From assembly GCA_020636495.1 (NCBI GenBank), contig JACJXQ010000008.1, forward strand, positions 2,914,001-2,978,000: a stretch of DNA of 64,000 nucleotides. The letters run 5' to 3'. Below are positions 7,797 through 15,650 of the stretch, one piece after another. The notes below the pieces were generated by a model that saw only the letters and a list, made by a program, of their open reading frames with translations, had not been told where the DNA came from and did not search any database. Positions within the stretch are counted from its first letter, which is position 1; each line of letters opens with the position of its first letter. The DNA is from Chitinophagales bacterium. GTDB lineage: Bacteria > Bacteroidota > Bacteroidia > Chitinophagales > Chitinophagaceae. Position numbers and translations under genes: made by a program.

Positions 7797-8717
7797 ATGG
7801 AATTTGGCAAAGTAACTCCCGAAGAACTGGAACAGATCGACTTCACCCTCCCGCCCGACCCGGCCGTGAACAGCGAGGTACTGCAACCTTTTGAGGGCAA
7901 TACAAAGTTCTATATAGGCTGCGCCAAGTGGGGCCGGCCGGACTGGGTGGGTAAGCTCTACCCCAAAAAGACCAAGCCTAAAGACTTCCTGGAACACTAT
8001 GCACGAATATTCAACTGTATCGAGTTCAACGCTGTGTATTACCGTATGCCATTCCCTAGTGATGTATGGCAATGGAAAAGCAAGGTGCCCGAAAACTTCC
8101 TGTTCTGCCCCAAGTTCACGGATGTGATCACACACAAAAAGCGACTGAAGAATGCGGAATTTGAAACAGGCAAATTCCTGGAAGCAATTGTCGAGTTCAA
8201 AGACAACCTTGGCCCAATATTCCTGATGCCGCACCCACAGATGTCGCCCAAGCAGATAGATACCCTCTTTAACTTTATTGACACCTTCCCGGATGATATA
8301 GACATGTTTGTAGAGTTACGGCATCCTGACTGGTACAAAGGGGGCTATCATACCGAACTGTACAACTTCCTGAGAGAACAACAGAGGGGCACCATAATTA
8401 CAGACGCTACCGGCCGCAGAGATTGCGTGCATATGCACCTCACCACGCCTGAGTGTTTCATCCGCTTTGTGGGCAACAGCCTCCACCCTACTGATTATAC
8501 CCGCATTGACGAGTGGGTGCAACGCATCAAACAATGGATGGCACAGGGGCTAAAGACATGTTACTTCTTCATGCACCAGCATGAAGAGCTGCATAGCCCC
8601 GAACTGATAAAATATCTCATTGAGGAGTTAAACAAACATTGCGGCACGAAATTAAAAGCACCGGTGTTGTTGAATGAAACGAGGAAACCACCAAAGAACG
8701 ACAACACATTATTCTAA
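7797..8717 (+). CDS. DUF72 family protein
   Basis: 306 aa, complete. Family hallmarks are visible: YIGCAKWGRPDWVGKLYP near residue 40, FNCIEFNAVYYRMP, FLFCPKFTDVITH, FVELRHPDWY and RDCVHMHLTTPECFIRFVGN. DUF72 proteins fold as TIM barrels related to the endonuclease IV fold; the reaction is not known. The ATG follows a TAACTTTA -7-like box (7785-7792) by 4 bases, another start with almost no leader. It stands alone, divergent from the 54-aa gene and 82 bases before sucC. Confidence 0.92.
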   Translation: MEFGKVTPEELEQIDFTLPPDPAVNSEVLQPFEGNTKFYIGCAKWGRPDWVGKLYPKKTKPKDFLEHYARIFNCIEFNAVYYRMPFPSDVWQWKSKVPENFLFCPKFTDVITHKKRLKNAEFETGKFLEAIVEFKDNLGPIFLMPHPQMSPKQIDTLFNFIDTFPDDIDMFVELRHPDWYKGGYHTELYNFLREQQRGTIITDATGRRDCVHMHLTTPECFIRFVGNSLHPTDYTRIDEWVQRIKQWMAQGLKTCYFFMHQHEELHSPELIKYLIEELNKHCGTKLKAPVLLNETRKPPKNDNTLF

Positions 8718-8799
8718 GCAATAACATATCCAAAAATCAGCTGAAAAGCTCCCTATTTTGGTTTATCTTCGCGCAGTATTTTAAAAAATATTTGCAGTC

Positions 8800-10014
8800 A
8801 TGAATTTGCACGAATATCAAGCTAAAGAGTTGTTGAAACGTTATAATGTACCGGTTCAGGAAGGTATGGCGGTGGCCAATGCTACTGAGGCGGTTAATGC
8901 TTATAAGCAGATCGCTACCGATACAGGCAGCAAATTTGCGGTAGTAAAGGCGCAGATACATGCCGGTGGCCGTGGTAAAGGAACCATCAAAGAGGCTCCT
9001 GAACAACACGGTGTACAGGTGGTAAAAAGCGCTGATGAAGTAGAAAAAGTAGCTAAGAATATACTGGGCAACACACTGGTTACTATCCAGACAGGCCCTT
9101 CAGGAAAAGTGGTGAACAAACTGCTGGTAGCGCAGGATATGTATTACGATGGCCCCAGCGAGCGCCAGGAGTTCTATATGTCTATCCTGCTGGACCGTGC
9201 AAAACAGGAGAACGTGATCATGTACAGTACCGAAGGTGGTATGGACATTGAAGAAGTAGCGCACAACACGCCTGACAAAATATTCAAAGAGCACGTGAAG
9301 CCTAACATGGCCTTACAGGCTTTCCAGGCTCGCAAAATAGCTTTCAACCTGGGACTGAGCGGTACGGCTTTCAAAAACATGGTAAAATTCGTTACCAACC
9401 TGTACAATGCATATGTTGGTTTGGATTGCGCAATGCTGGAGATCAACCCGCTGTTCAAATCTGCTGATGATAAGATAATAGCTGTTGACTGTAAACTGAG
9501 CCTGGACGACAGCGCGCTGATACGCCATGCAGACCTGGCCGATATGCGCGACAAAACCGAAGAAGATCCTACAGAAGTAGAAGCTGGCGAATATAACCTG
9601 AACTACGTAAAGCTGGATGGTAACGTGGGTTGTATGGTAAACGGTGCCGGTCTTGCAATGGCTACTATGGATATGATCAAGCTGGCCGGTGGCGAGCCTG
9701 CTAACTTCCTGGACGTAGGTGGTACTGCCAATGCAGAAACGGTAGAAGCCGGTTTCCGCATCATTATGAAAGATCCTAACGTTAAGGCTATCCTCATCAA
9801 CATCTTCGGTGGTATCGTTCGTTGCGACCGTGTTGCTGCTGGTGTGGTTGAAGCATACAAAAACATGGGTAACATCAACATCCCCATCATTGTACGCCTG
9901 CAAGGCACCAATGCAGAGGCTGCAAAAGATATCATAGATAATTCAGGACTGAAAGTACAATCTGCTATCCTGCTCAGCGAAGCTGCTGACCTGGTTCAGA
10001 AAGCAGTGAACTAA
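8800..10014 (+). CDS. sucC: Succinate-CoA ligase (ADP-forming) subunit beta
   Basis: 404 aa, full length. N-terminal ATP-grasp domain starts MNLHEYQAKELLKRYNVPV and contains VKAQIHAGGRGKG (nucleotide-binding loop). The metal-binding residues lie in LEINPLF and AVDCKLSLDDSA; the C-terminal ligase-CoA domain has NGAGLAMATMDMIKLAGG and FLDVGGTAN. Together with the alpha subunit (sucD, not in this window) it makes ATP or GTP from succinyl-CoA in the TCA cycle. It is monocistronic here, ending in a strong terminator 26 bases after the stop. Confidence 0.97.
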   Translation: MNLHEYQAKELLKRYNVPVQEGMAVANATEAVNAYKQIATDTGSKFAVVKAQIHAGGRGKGTIKEAPEQHGVQVVKSADEVEKVAKNILGNTLVTIQTGPSGKVVNKLLVAQDMYYDGPSERQEFYMSILLDRAKQENVIMYSTEGGMDIEEVAHNTPDKIFKEHVKPNMALQAFQARKIAFNLGLSGTAFKNMVKFVTNLYNAYVGLDCAMLEINPLFKSADDKIIAVDCKLSLDDSALIRHADLADMRDKTEEDPTEVEAGEYNLNYVKLDGNVGCMVNGAGLAMATMDMIKLAGGEPANFLDVGGTANAETVEAGFRIIMKDPNVKAILINIFGGIVRCDRVAAGVVEAYKNMGNINIPIIVRLQGTNAEAAKDIIDNSGLKVQSAILLSEAADLVQKAVN

Positions 10015-10038
10015 TAAATAAGTTGAAACTCATACAGG

Positions 10039-10067
10039 AAGCCACTCTATACGGGTGGCTTTTTTTT
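10039..10067 (+). terminator. Rho-independent terminator of sucC
   Basis: AAGCCAC (10039-10045) pairs with GTGGCTT (10055-10061), followed by a run of T to 10067. The stop codon of the opposing AraC-type gene (10066-10068) lies inside the T run. Confidence 0.85.
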
Positions 10068-11043
10068 ATGCTATTGGCGGCTTGCCGCTGTTCCTCCACG
10101 TATTTACAAAGTCGAAGAAATTCTGCCCGTACTGGCTGTTGATGACAATAGACAGGTGCATCTCAGACACATCCAGCTTGCGGGCCACATCGTCCAGCAT
10201 CAGGTCGTGCTGCCTATAGGGTGCGTAGTCATTAAAATACAGCTCCAGCCGTTTCTGTATCTTCACCACCTCATCGTTAGAGAGTACAATGGTCTTATTA
10301 GTATTGTTGGTCACTTTGGGTATCAGGTCCAGCTCATGCACTTCTTTAAAGTCTGCATGCCGCATCACAACTGTATACCCGAATGATGTTATGATAAATG
10401 AGGTCACCAGTGCCATCACACAGTCTACTACTATAAAATGAGTTTTTATCGTGGTAAGAATGATAATGACAACCAGTCCCACGATCGTCCATGCAGTGAA
10501 TATGGACGCGAATTTCTTCATCTCCAGCAGCTTATTATCAAAAGCCGTGTTAGACATCACCTCACGCAGCAAGGCACGTGTTTCTATCACCTTTCTGCCC
10601 GAATAGAAGATATAGATATACACATGCGCTATCAGTATCGCCACGCTCAGGTACTTTACATCCTTACTCACTATCGGCGACATCTGCCTGATGATGGTAA
10701 TGGCCAGCAGCATGCAGGTAGGTATGATAAAATGCACCAGGTCTTTATCGCTGAAAGTATCTGTTTGTGAGAATTGTCGCTTTGTATACAGCCAGAAGAA
10801 CGGGCCTATAAAGAACAGCAACGGATAGGTAATAAAACCATTCCGTGGATCTATGATATGAATATCTGAAACCGATAAGGCATACTCCGCAAAAAAGGCG
10901 GACACCAGGAAGATAAACAAGGCCAGCCAATGGTTAGAAGCCGGCTTGGCATCCCTGGCCCACATAATAATAGACAATACTAACCCCTGCAAAGCAGCCA
11001 GAAGTATAAGTACAGACCAGATATTTAAAGACGGATCAGGCAA
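10066..11043 (-). CDS. Membrane-bound AraC-type regulator, C-terminally truncated
   Basis: 325 aa. Residues 1-225 contain six to seven membrane spans (for example ILLAALQGLVLSIIMW and FASIFTAWTIVGLVVIIIL), a layout known in Bacteroidota AraC regulators with a sensory 7TM domain. Residues 262-315 are the first half of an AraC DNA-binding domain: LMLDDVARKLDVSEMHLSIV is the first helix-turn-helix, then GQNFFDFVN. In the family this continues with RYRVEEAK-type sequence and a second helix-turn-helix of ~45-55 residues. Here it ends TWRNSGKPPIA inside the sucC terminator. The second HTH is missing, so DNA binding is probably impaired. Likely a deletion product, i.e. a candidate pseudogene. Confidence 0.75.
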   Translation of the reverse strand: MPDPSLNIWSVLILLAALQGLVLSIIMWARDAKPASNHWLALFIFLVSAFFAEYALSVSDIHIIDPRNGFITYPLLFFIGPFFWLYTKRQFSQTDTFSDKDLVHFIIPTCMLLAITIIRQMSPIVSKDVKYLSVAILIAHVYIYIFYSGRKVIETRALLREVMSNTAFDNKLLEMKKFASIFTAWTIVGLVVIIILTTIKTHFIVVDCVMALVTSFIITSFGYTVVMRHADFKEVHELDLIPKVTNNTNKTIVLSNDEVVKIQKRLELYFNDYAPYRQHDLMLDDVARKLDVSEMHLSIVINSQYGQNFFDFVNTWRNSGKPPIA

Positions 11044-11103
11044 AGCAAATACTAAAAGTTTCTTAATATACTAAAGAATCAGACAAAGATACACAACGGT
11101 TAT

Positions 11104-11144
11104 TTTGATTTCTCATTTAATAAATATTACTTTGTACTACAAAG
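11104..11144 (+). promoter_or_regulatory. Promoter with overlapping palindromic operator, creD operon
   Basis: TTTG (11104-11107), 19 bases, then TTACTTTG (11127-11134; 7 of 8 to TAnnTTTG). The 15-base perfect palindrome CTTTGTACTACAAAG (11130-11144) overlaps the -7 box and ends 9 bases before the ATG. A near copy lies before creD. Probably the binding site of the winged-helix regulator encoded in the operon. Confidence 0.7.
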
Positions 11145-11153
11145 CACTTTTCT

Positions 11154-11813
11154 ATGGAAGAAATCAATCAACAACCCGTTCAGACCTTACAGGACATAAG
11201 GGACATTATGGAACGGTCTGCCAAATTCATCACGCTGAGTGGGTGGAGTGGTGTGTGGGCTGGTAGTGTGGGACTGATAGGCGTTTATATTGCTAATCTT
11301 TGGCTGTCCGAGCTTCCTACTGCATACTATAACATTTATCGTACTGCCCCCAGTGTATTAACCAGCGAACAATTAAACGAAGCAAATTTCAAATTCATTG
11401 CGCTTGCCATTGGCGTGCTGGCAGTAGCAGTTGCAGGTGGCTATTATTTTACCTGGCAAAAAACAAAAAAGACAGGTGGCTCCTTCTGGAACAGTGCTTC
11501 TAAAAGAATGCTCTGGCATATGGCTGTCCCTTTGGCTGCTGGAGGATTATTCTCTCTTATTTTTCTACGCAACGGGCATGAAATGTACATTGCGCCAACA
11601 TGCCTTGTGTTTTATGGATTAGCCCTGTTGAATGGTAGTAAATACACTGTATCTGATATCAAATACCTGGGACTGTCCGAACTGGCTCTGGGATGCATCA
11701 ACCTGTTCATACCGGGATATGGATTAACATGCTGGGCTATTGGTTTTGGCGTTTTGCATATCTTGTACGGCATAATCATGTGGAATAGATACGACAATAT
11801 CAAGCAGAGATAA
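11154..11813 (+). CDS. Multi-span membrane protein, first gene of creD operon
   Basis: 219 aa. A soluble N-terminus (about 25 residues, TLQDIRDIMERSAKF) precedes about six hydrophobic segments, including WSGVWAGSVGLIGVYIANLW, FIALAIGVLAVAVAGGYYF, MAVPLAAGGLFSLIFL, YIAPTCLVFYGLALL and CWAIGFGVLHILYGIIMW. The family is commonly seen in Bacteroidota next to a winged-helix regulator and creD, but no function is known to me. It starts the operon, directly under the palindromic promoter, and the regulator gene begins 5 bases after its stop. Confidence 0.8.
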   Translation: MEEINQQPVQTLQDIRDIMERSAKFITLSGWSGVWAGSVGLIGVYIANLWLSELPTAYYNIYRTAPSVLTSEQLNEANFKFIALAIGVLAVAVAGGYYFTWQKTKKTGGSFWNSASKRMLWHMAVPLAAGGLFSLIFLRNGHEMYIAPTCLVFYGLALLNGSKYTVSDIKYLGLSELALGCINLFIPGYGLTCWAIGFGVLHILYGIIMWNRYDNIKQR

Positions 11814-11818
11814 CAGAG

Positions 11819-12121
11819 ATGATGAAAGACCCGATACAACAATTAAATAAGGTTTTTGACAGCAGAATACGCATTGGCATTATGAGTGCCCTTGCCGTAA
11901 ATGATGAGGTAAACTTCAACGACCTGAAACAGATACTGGACGTAACCGATGGCAACCTTGCATCGCATCTGAAAACACTGGAAGAGAACGGATACGTGAA
12001 AGTACAGAAAGGATTTATAGGCCGAAAAACGAATACTACCTATTCAATAACGAAAAACGGGGAAAAAGCTTTCAGGCTACACCTGGACGCACTTGAAGAG
12101 ATCATAAAAAAACTGAATTAA
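11819..12121 (+). CDS. Winged-helix transcriptional regulator (HTH_34 / ArsR-like)
   Basis: 100 aa, a single winged-helix domain. FDSRIRIGIMSALAVNDEVN is the first helix region, FNDLKQILDVTDGNLASHLK the recognition HTH, and YVKVQKGFIGRKTNTTYSIT the beta wing; it ends in a dimerisation helix (RLHLDALEEIIKKLN). It has no metal-binding cysteines, so it is not a metal sensor of ArsR type; HTH_34 fits best. Small regulators of this kind usually repress their own operon. The palindromes at 11130-11144 and 12141-12155, one before each transcription block of this operon, are the obvious candidate sites. Confidence 0.88.
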   Translation: MMKDPIQQLNKVFDSRIRIGIMSALAVNDEVNFNDLKQILDVTDGNLASHLKTLEENGYVKVQKGFIGRKTNTTYSITKNGEKAFRLHLDALEEIIKKLN

Positions 12122-12140
12122 TATTTTTTTGCTTTATTCA

Positions 12141-12155
12141 CTTTGTACTTCAAAG
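12141..12155 (+). promoter_or_regulatory. Second operator-like palindrome, before creD
   Basis: CTTTGTACTTCAAAG differs from the 11130-11144 palindrome at one base and is followed by the same CACTTTT. It lies 21 bases before the creD ATG within the operon. TCACTTTG (12138-12145) could be a -7 box, but no -33 box is seen. Confidence 0.65.
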
Positions 12156-12176
12156 CACTTTTAAAAATAACAAATT

Positions 12177-13517
12177 ATGGAACAACAAAATTTTGAGCAG
12201 CCTCAAACATTCTTTGAGAAACACAAAACACTGGCAAAAGGCCTTTTTATCGGATTCCTTGTACTACTTATGCTCATACCAACAGCCTATATCATGGTGT
12301 TGGTAACGGAGCGTGCGCATAGACAAAACGAAGTAATAGCAGAGATAAGCGATAAGTGGGCAAAGGAACAAACAATAACCGGCCCGGTAATATCTGTACC
12401 CTATTATGTGGATGTAAAAAATAAAGATGGCGGAACTGTTAGGAGTAAACGGGCTCTTTACTTACTGCCGGAGCAGCTAAGTATCAACGGAAAAGTGATG
12501 CCTGAGATAAGGCACAGGAGTATATATGATGTGACGGTCTACCGTTCCGATCTTGTGCTTCAAGGTAGTTTCGATCCAACTGTGCTGAAAGCAAAATATG
12601 ACTTAGCAGATGACCTCGACTGGAATAATGCTCAACTCATTGTAGGTATAAACGATGCCCGGGGCCTGGAGGAAGAACCACAACTGAAATGGGCTGATAC
12701 ATCAACCTACCTGGAGACATCACTGGCATATATCAAGAACATTGATGAAACACTAAGTGCAGACATAAAATTCAACTCAAACGAAAAGACCAATTTCAGA
12801 ATAACACTTAAACTGAAAGGCACAGGTCAATTATACTTCACGCCTTCCGGCAAAACTACAACAGTCAATTTAAGCTCGACCTGGAGTACTCCAGCATTCG
12901 ACGGGAAATACCTGCCAGACCGTACACCTAAACTGTCCGACTCAGGCTTTTCTGCATCCTGGAAAATATTACAGGCCTCAAGAGGATACCCGCAATGCTG
13001 GAGCGATGATACTCAGCCTGATTTTCAAAAATCAGCCTTCGGTGTAAAACTGATACAGCAGGCTGACCATTACACAAAAACGGAACGCTCTGTTAAATAC
13101 GCGATACTCATTATTTCGCTGACATTCCTGGTCTTCTTCTTTATAGAGATGCTTCAGAAGAAATCTGTTCACCTGCTTCAATATATACTGGTAGGTATAG
13201 CACTTTGTGTATTTTACACCTTACTGCTATCCATTTCAGAATATGCAGGTTTCAATATAGCCTATCTTATAGCTGCAACTGCTACAGTATCTCTTATTAC
13301 ATGGTATATCAAAAATATCTTCTCAAAAAACAAAGTAGCGCTTGCATTTGCAGCTGCACTCAGCAGCCTGTACATCTATGTATTCTTCCTGATACAGCTC
13401 AAAGATTATGCATTGCTGTTCGGTAGTATCGGGTTGTTTATTATACTGGCTATAGTCATGTACTACTCGAGGAATATTGATTGGTATAACTCTTCAAAAA
13501 CTAAAAAAATAAACTAA
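12177..13517 (+). CDS. creD: CreD family inner-membrane protein
   Basis: 446 aa. One N-terminal span (LFIGFLVLLMLIPTAYIMVL, residues 23-42) is followed by a large periplasmic domain (ITGPVISVPY, RALYLLPEQLSINGKVMPEIRHRSIYDVTVYRS are CreD family signatures). A C-terminal cluster of about five spans begins near residue 305. CreD is an inner-membrane protein induced by envelope or beta-lactam stress in proteobacteria; its activity is unknown. Here it follows its own palindrome and overlaps the next gene by one base. The operon pairs CreD with a diacylglycerol kinase, both envelope functions. Confidence 0.93.
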   Translation: MEQQNFEQPQTFFEKHKTLAKGLFIGFLVLLMLIPTAYIMVLVTERAHRQNEVIAEISDKWAKEQTITGPVISVPYYVDVKNKDGGTVRSKRALYLLPEQLSINGKVMPEIRHRSIYDVTVYRSDLVLQGSFDPTVLKAKYDLADDLDWNNAQLIVGINDARGLEEEPQLKWADTSTYLETSLAYIKNIDETLSADIKFNSNEKTNFRITLKLKGTGQLYFTPSGKTTTVNLSSTWSTPAFDGKYLPDRTPKLSDSGFSASWKILQASRGYPQCWSDDTQPDFQKSAFGVKLIQQADHYTKTERSVKYAILIISLTFLVFFFIEMLQKKSVHLLQYILVGIALCVFYTLLLSISEYAGFNIAYLIAATATVSLITWYIKNIFSKNKVALAFAAALSSLYIYVFFLIQLKDYALLFGSIGLFIILAIVMYYSRNIDWYNSSKTKKIN

Positions 13518-13912
13518 TGGTCATTTCAAGAATAAGAAGTGTAGCCTTTGCCATTGCAGGTATCAGGCATATGCTCATACTGGAACTCAATGCACGGATT
13601 CATCTGTTGGCTACTGTTGCAGTAATCATTGCAGGCATCATTTATGGGCTAACTCCTATAAAATGGATAGCACTTGCCTTGGCTATCGGGCTGGTATGGA
13701 TAGCTGAGACATTCAACACTGCCATAGAAAAACTGTGCGACTATGCGTGCGGCAAAGAGTACAACCCTGAGATAAAAACTATAAAAGACGTTTCAGCAGG
13801 TGCAGTGCTGATAGCCGCATGCCTGAGTGTTATTATAGGCTTTTTAGTATTCATTTTATCAATAAGAGCAGATGAAAAAGTATTCATGGTTAATACCACT
13901 GTCGTTATTTAG
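13517..13912 (+). CDS. Diacylglycerol/undecaprenol kinase family protein
   Basis: 131 aa with three membrane spans. Signature residues of the DgkA family are present: LELNARIHLLAT, ALAIGLVWIAETFNTAIEKLCD (active-site Glu-Thr-x-Asn-x-Ala-Ile-Glu) and IKDVSAGAVLIAA. It would phosphorylate diacylglycerol or undecaprenol at the inner membrane, recycling lipids of envelope synthesis. The Gram-positive members with this length are undecaprenol kinases, so the substrate is open. The ATG overlaps the creD stop by one base and the 3' end overlaps the next gene by 41 bases, showing tight coupling. Confidence 0.9.
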   Translation: MVISRIRSVAFAIAGIRHMLILELNARIHLLATVAVIIAGIIYGLTPIKWIALALAIGLVWIAETFNTAIEKLCDYACGKEYNPEIKTIKDVSAGAVLIAACLSVIIGFLVFILSIRADEKVFMVNTTVVI

Positions 13913-14489
13913 TGTATTACTCATTATTGCAAGAGTGGTATACACATCGTCTTTGATGTTCTCTTTCCTGGTATGGAATATATTCCTGGCGGCAGTCCCG
14001 CTATACTTCAGCTTAAAAGCGCTGAACAGTAACAGGAAACTAACAACAACAATATACAGTGCTTTATGGCTATTGTTCTTTCCCAACTCGATGTATATCA
14101 TTACAGACCTGTTTCATCTTATGCCCAGGGAAAATGTGCCGTTGTGGTTCGACCTGCTCATCCTGTTCTCATCTGCCACAAACGGTGTACTGTTCGGCTT
14201 CCTGTCGTTAAGTAATATGGAGAAAACATTCAAGAAATTCAGCTCGAGCAGGATGAGGCATGTACTGGTGTTGTTCATTATGTTGCTTTGTGGCTATGGT
14301 ATCTACCTGGGTCGTTTTGAACGCTGGAATAGTTGGGACATCATTGCACAACCATACATGCTGAGCATTAGTGTCATGCATGATATCGTTCACCCTGTCA
14401 GGAATATCAACACATGGGCATTGAGCCTGAGTTTTGGCATATGGATGTTTCTGCTGTACAGGTTTGTACAAAAGATAAGGTTGCATTAA
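13872..14489 (+). CDS. DUF1361 family membrane protein
   Basis: 205 aa, about six membrane spans. DUF1361 hallmarks: FLVWNIFLAAVPLYFSL, LLFFPNSMYIITDLFHL and IYLGRFERWNSWDI. Function unknown. It is the last gene of the creD operon; its start lies 41 bases inside the preceding kinase gene, in another frame, and the N-terminal MKKYSWLIPLSLFSVLLII agrees with a first membrane span. No clear terminator follows; the 107 bases to dps contain no other gene. Confidence 0.9.
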   Translation: MKKYSWLIPLSLFSVLLIIARVVYTSSLMFSFLVWNIFLAAVPLYFSLKALNSNRKLTTTIYSALWLLFFPNSMYIITDLFHLMPRENVPLWFDLLILFSSATNGVLFGFLSLSNMEKTFKKFSSSRMRHVLVLFIMLLCGYGIYLGRFERWNSWDIIAQPYMLSISVMHDIVHPVRNINTWALSLSFGIWMFLLYRFVQKIRLH

Positions 14490-14591
14490 ACAAAATTATG
14501 CACAGCTTGTTAGTAACATGGGTCACATATACTATCACATCTCATTACACGATAATTGATGATACTGATATTCCTGAGATGCATTAATACG

Positions 14592-14599
14592 TACTTTTG
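14592..14599 (+). promoter_or_regulatory. -7 box of dps
   Basis: TACTTTTG is an exact TAnnTTTG match ending 21 bases before the ATG at 14621. It shows that the in-frame TTG at 14597 lies in the promoter and is not the start codon. No clear -33 box. Confidence 0.6.
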
Positions 14600-14620
14600 T
14601 GTACACTTAAAAGAACAACT

Positions 14621-15106
14621 ATGGCAAAGACAAAAGCGAATAAGAATCAGATAGGATTAGACACAGACAAAGCGAAGAAACTGGCAGATGGGCTGAATAA
14701 TCTTCTTGCCAACTACCAGGTATTTTATATGAATATCCGTGGTTTCCACTGGAATATTAAAGGACAGAAATTCTTTGAGCTGCATATCAAGTTCGAAGAG
14801 TTGTACAACGACGTGATACTAAAGATAGACGAAATAGCAGAACGTATTGTAACTATTGGTGAAACACCTTACCACTCTTATACATCGTTCCTCAAGAACT
14901 CTGTAATTAAAGAACATACCAATGTTTCTGATGGTATAAAATGCGTTGAGCATATCGTAAACGATTTCCAGGTGCTGTTAGGCATGCAACGTGAACTGCT
15001 CGACATGTCGGCTGATGCAAATGACGAGGGTACCAACTCAATGATGAGCGACTATATTCGTGCGCAGGAAAAACTGGTATGGATGTACAATTCATTCCTC
15101 GGATAA
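14621..15106 (+). CDS. dps: Dps family ferritin-like DNA-protection protein
   Basis: 161 aa from the ATG at 14621 (an upstream TTG belongs to the promoter). Dps signatures: NLLANYQVFYMNIRGFHWNIKG then FFELHIKFEELYND carry the interfacial ferroxidase His and Asp/Glu ligands; IDEIAERIVTIGETP continues the four-helix bundle. Dps forms a 12-subunit shell that oxidises and stores iron with peroxide and protects DNA in stationary phase. The short Lys-rich N-terminus (AKTKANKNQ) could contact DNA, as in E. coli Dps. It is probably monocistronic, ending at the hairpin at 15154-15185. Confidence 0.93.
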   Translation: MAKTKANKNQIGLDTDKAKKLADGLNNLLANYQVFYMNIRGFHWNIKGQKFFELHIKFEELYNDVILKIDEIAERIVTIGETPYHSYTSFLKNSVIKEHTNVSDGIKCVEHIVNDFQVLLGMQRELLDMSADANDEGTNSMMSDYIRAQEKLVWMYNSFLG

Positions 15107-15153
15107 TTTTTTCCGGGACGCTGATACACGTAACAATAAATTACCATACATTT

Positions 15154-15185
15154 GGTGCGCCTTACAACAAAGGCGCACCCTTTTT
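15154..15185 (+). terminator. Strong hairpin-T-run between dps and the next ORF
   Basis: GGTGCGCC (15154-15161) and GGCGCACC (15172-15179) form a perfect 8-bp stem with a 10-base loop, followed by CTTTTT. It is a good dps terminator, yet the T run touches the ATG of the next gene at 15186. Confidence 0.8.
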
Positions 15186-15650
15186 ATGAAAGAGATGTTC
15201 ACTAAGATCTCAGACAAAGTATCTGAGACAACAGGGACAATGATGGAAGGCTTTGAAAATCTATTCAGCCTCGAGAAACTGGCAGATAAATTCTCAGACA
15301 TGTCTGACGCCAGCAAAGAAAAATATACCAAGTACAACAATGACCTTATTTCGTTATCTCCTATTATCGAAGAGATAGGTTTCAAAACCTCTGAAATAGA
15401 GTTGAGTATGGGTATTCCCCCGTCCTTTACTTTTCATTTTGAAAAGATAAAAGATACCAGCCCGGAAAGAAGGCAGGAGATACTGGCACAACATTCAGAG
15501 AACAAACTGCTGAAACCTATTGTAAAGATGCTGATAGCGGCAGATAACTACCAGGACAAGATAAAGCTGGGTTCATTCAAATTCAGTTGTATCGAGGTGA
15601 GTTTAGGTCTGACGCCCGGTGTCAACCTGATACTGACGCCTAAAGGTTAA
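15186..15650 (+). CDS. Conserved hypothetical cytoplasmic protein
   Basis: 154 aa if started at ATG 15186; ATG 15195 (MFTKISDK) is an alternative with AAAGAG before it. The N-terminal third is helical (FTKISDKVSETTGTMMEGFE, LADKFSDMSDASKEKYTKYN). The middle contains LISLSPIIEEIGFKTSEIEL and a beta-rich region. I do not recognise a named domain with confidence. No signal peptide or span. Unusually, a terminator hairpin directly abuts the start codon, leaving no room for a separate promoter; expression would need read-through from dps or an internal start. Its 3' end overlaps the opposing FAD gene by 11 bases. Confidence 0.7.
   Translation: MKEMFTKISDKVSETTGTMMEGFENLFSLEKLADKFSDMSDASKEKYTKYNNDLISLSPIIEEIGFKTSEIELSMGIPPSFTFHFEKIKDTSPERRQEILAQHSENKLLKPIVKMLIAADNYQDKIKLGSFKFSCIEVSLGLTPGVNLILTPKG

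Noticed and set aside
7719..8234. 171-aa minus-strand ORF across the start of the DUF72 gene
   Set aside because: Frame shadow of a clear DUF72 gene; no domain.
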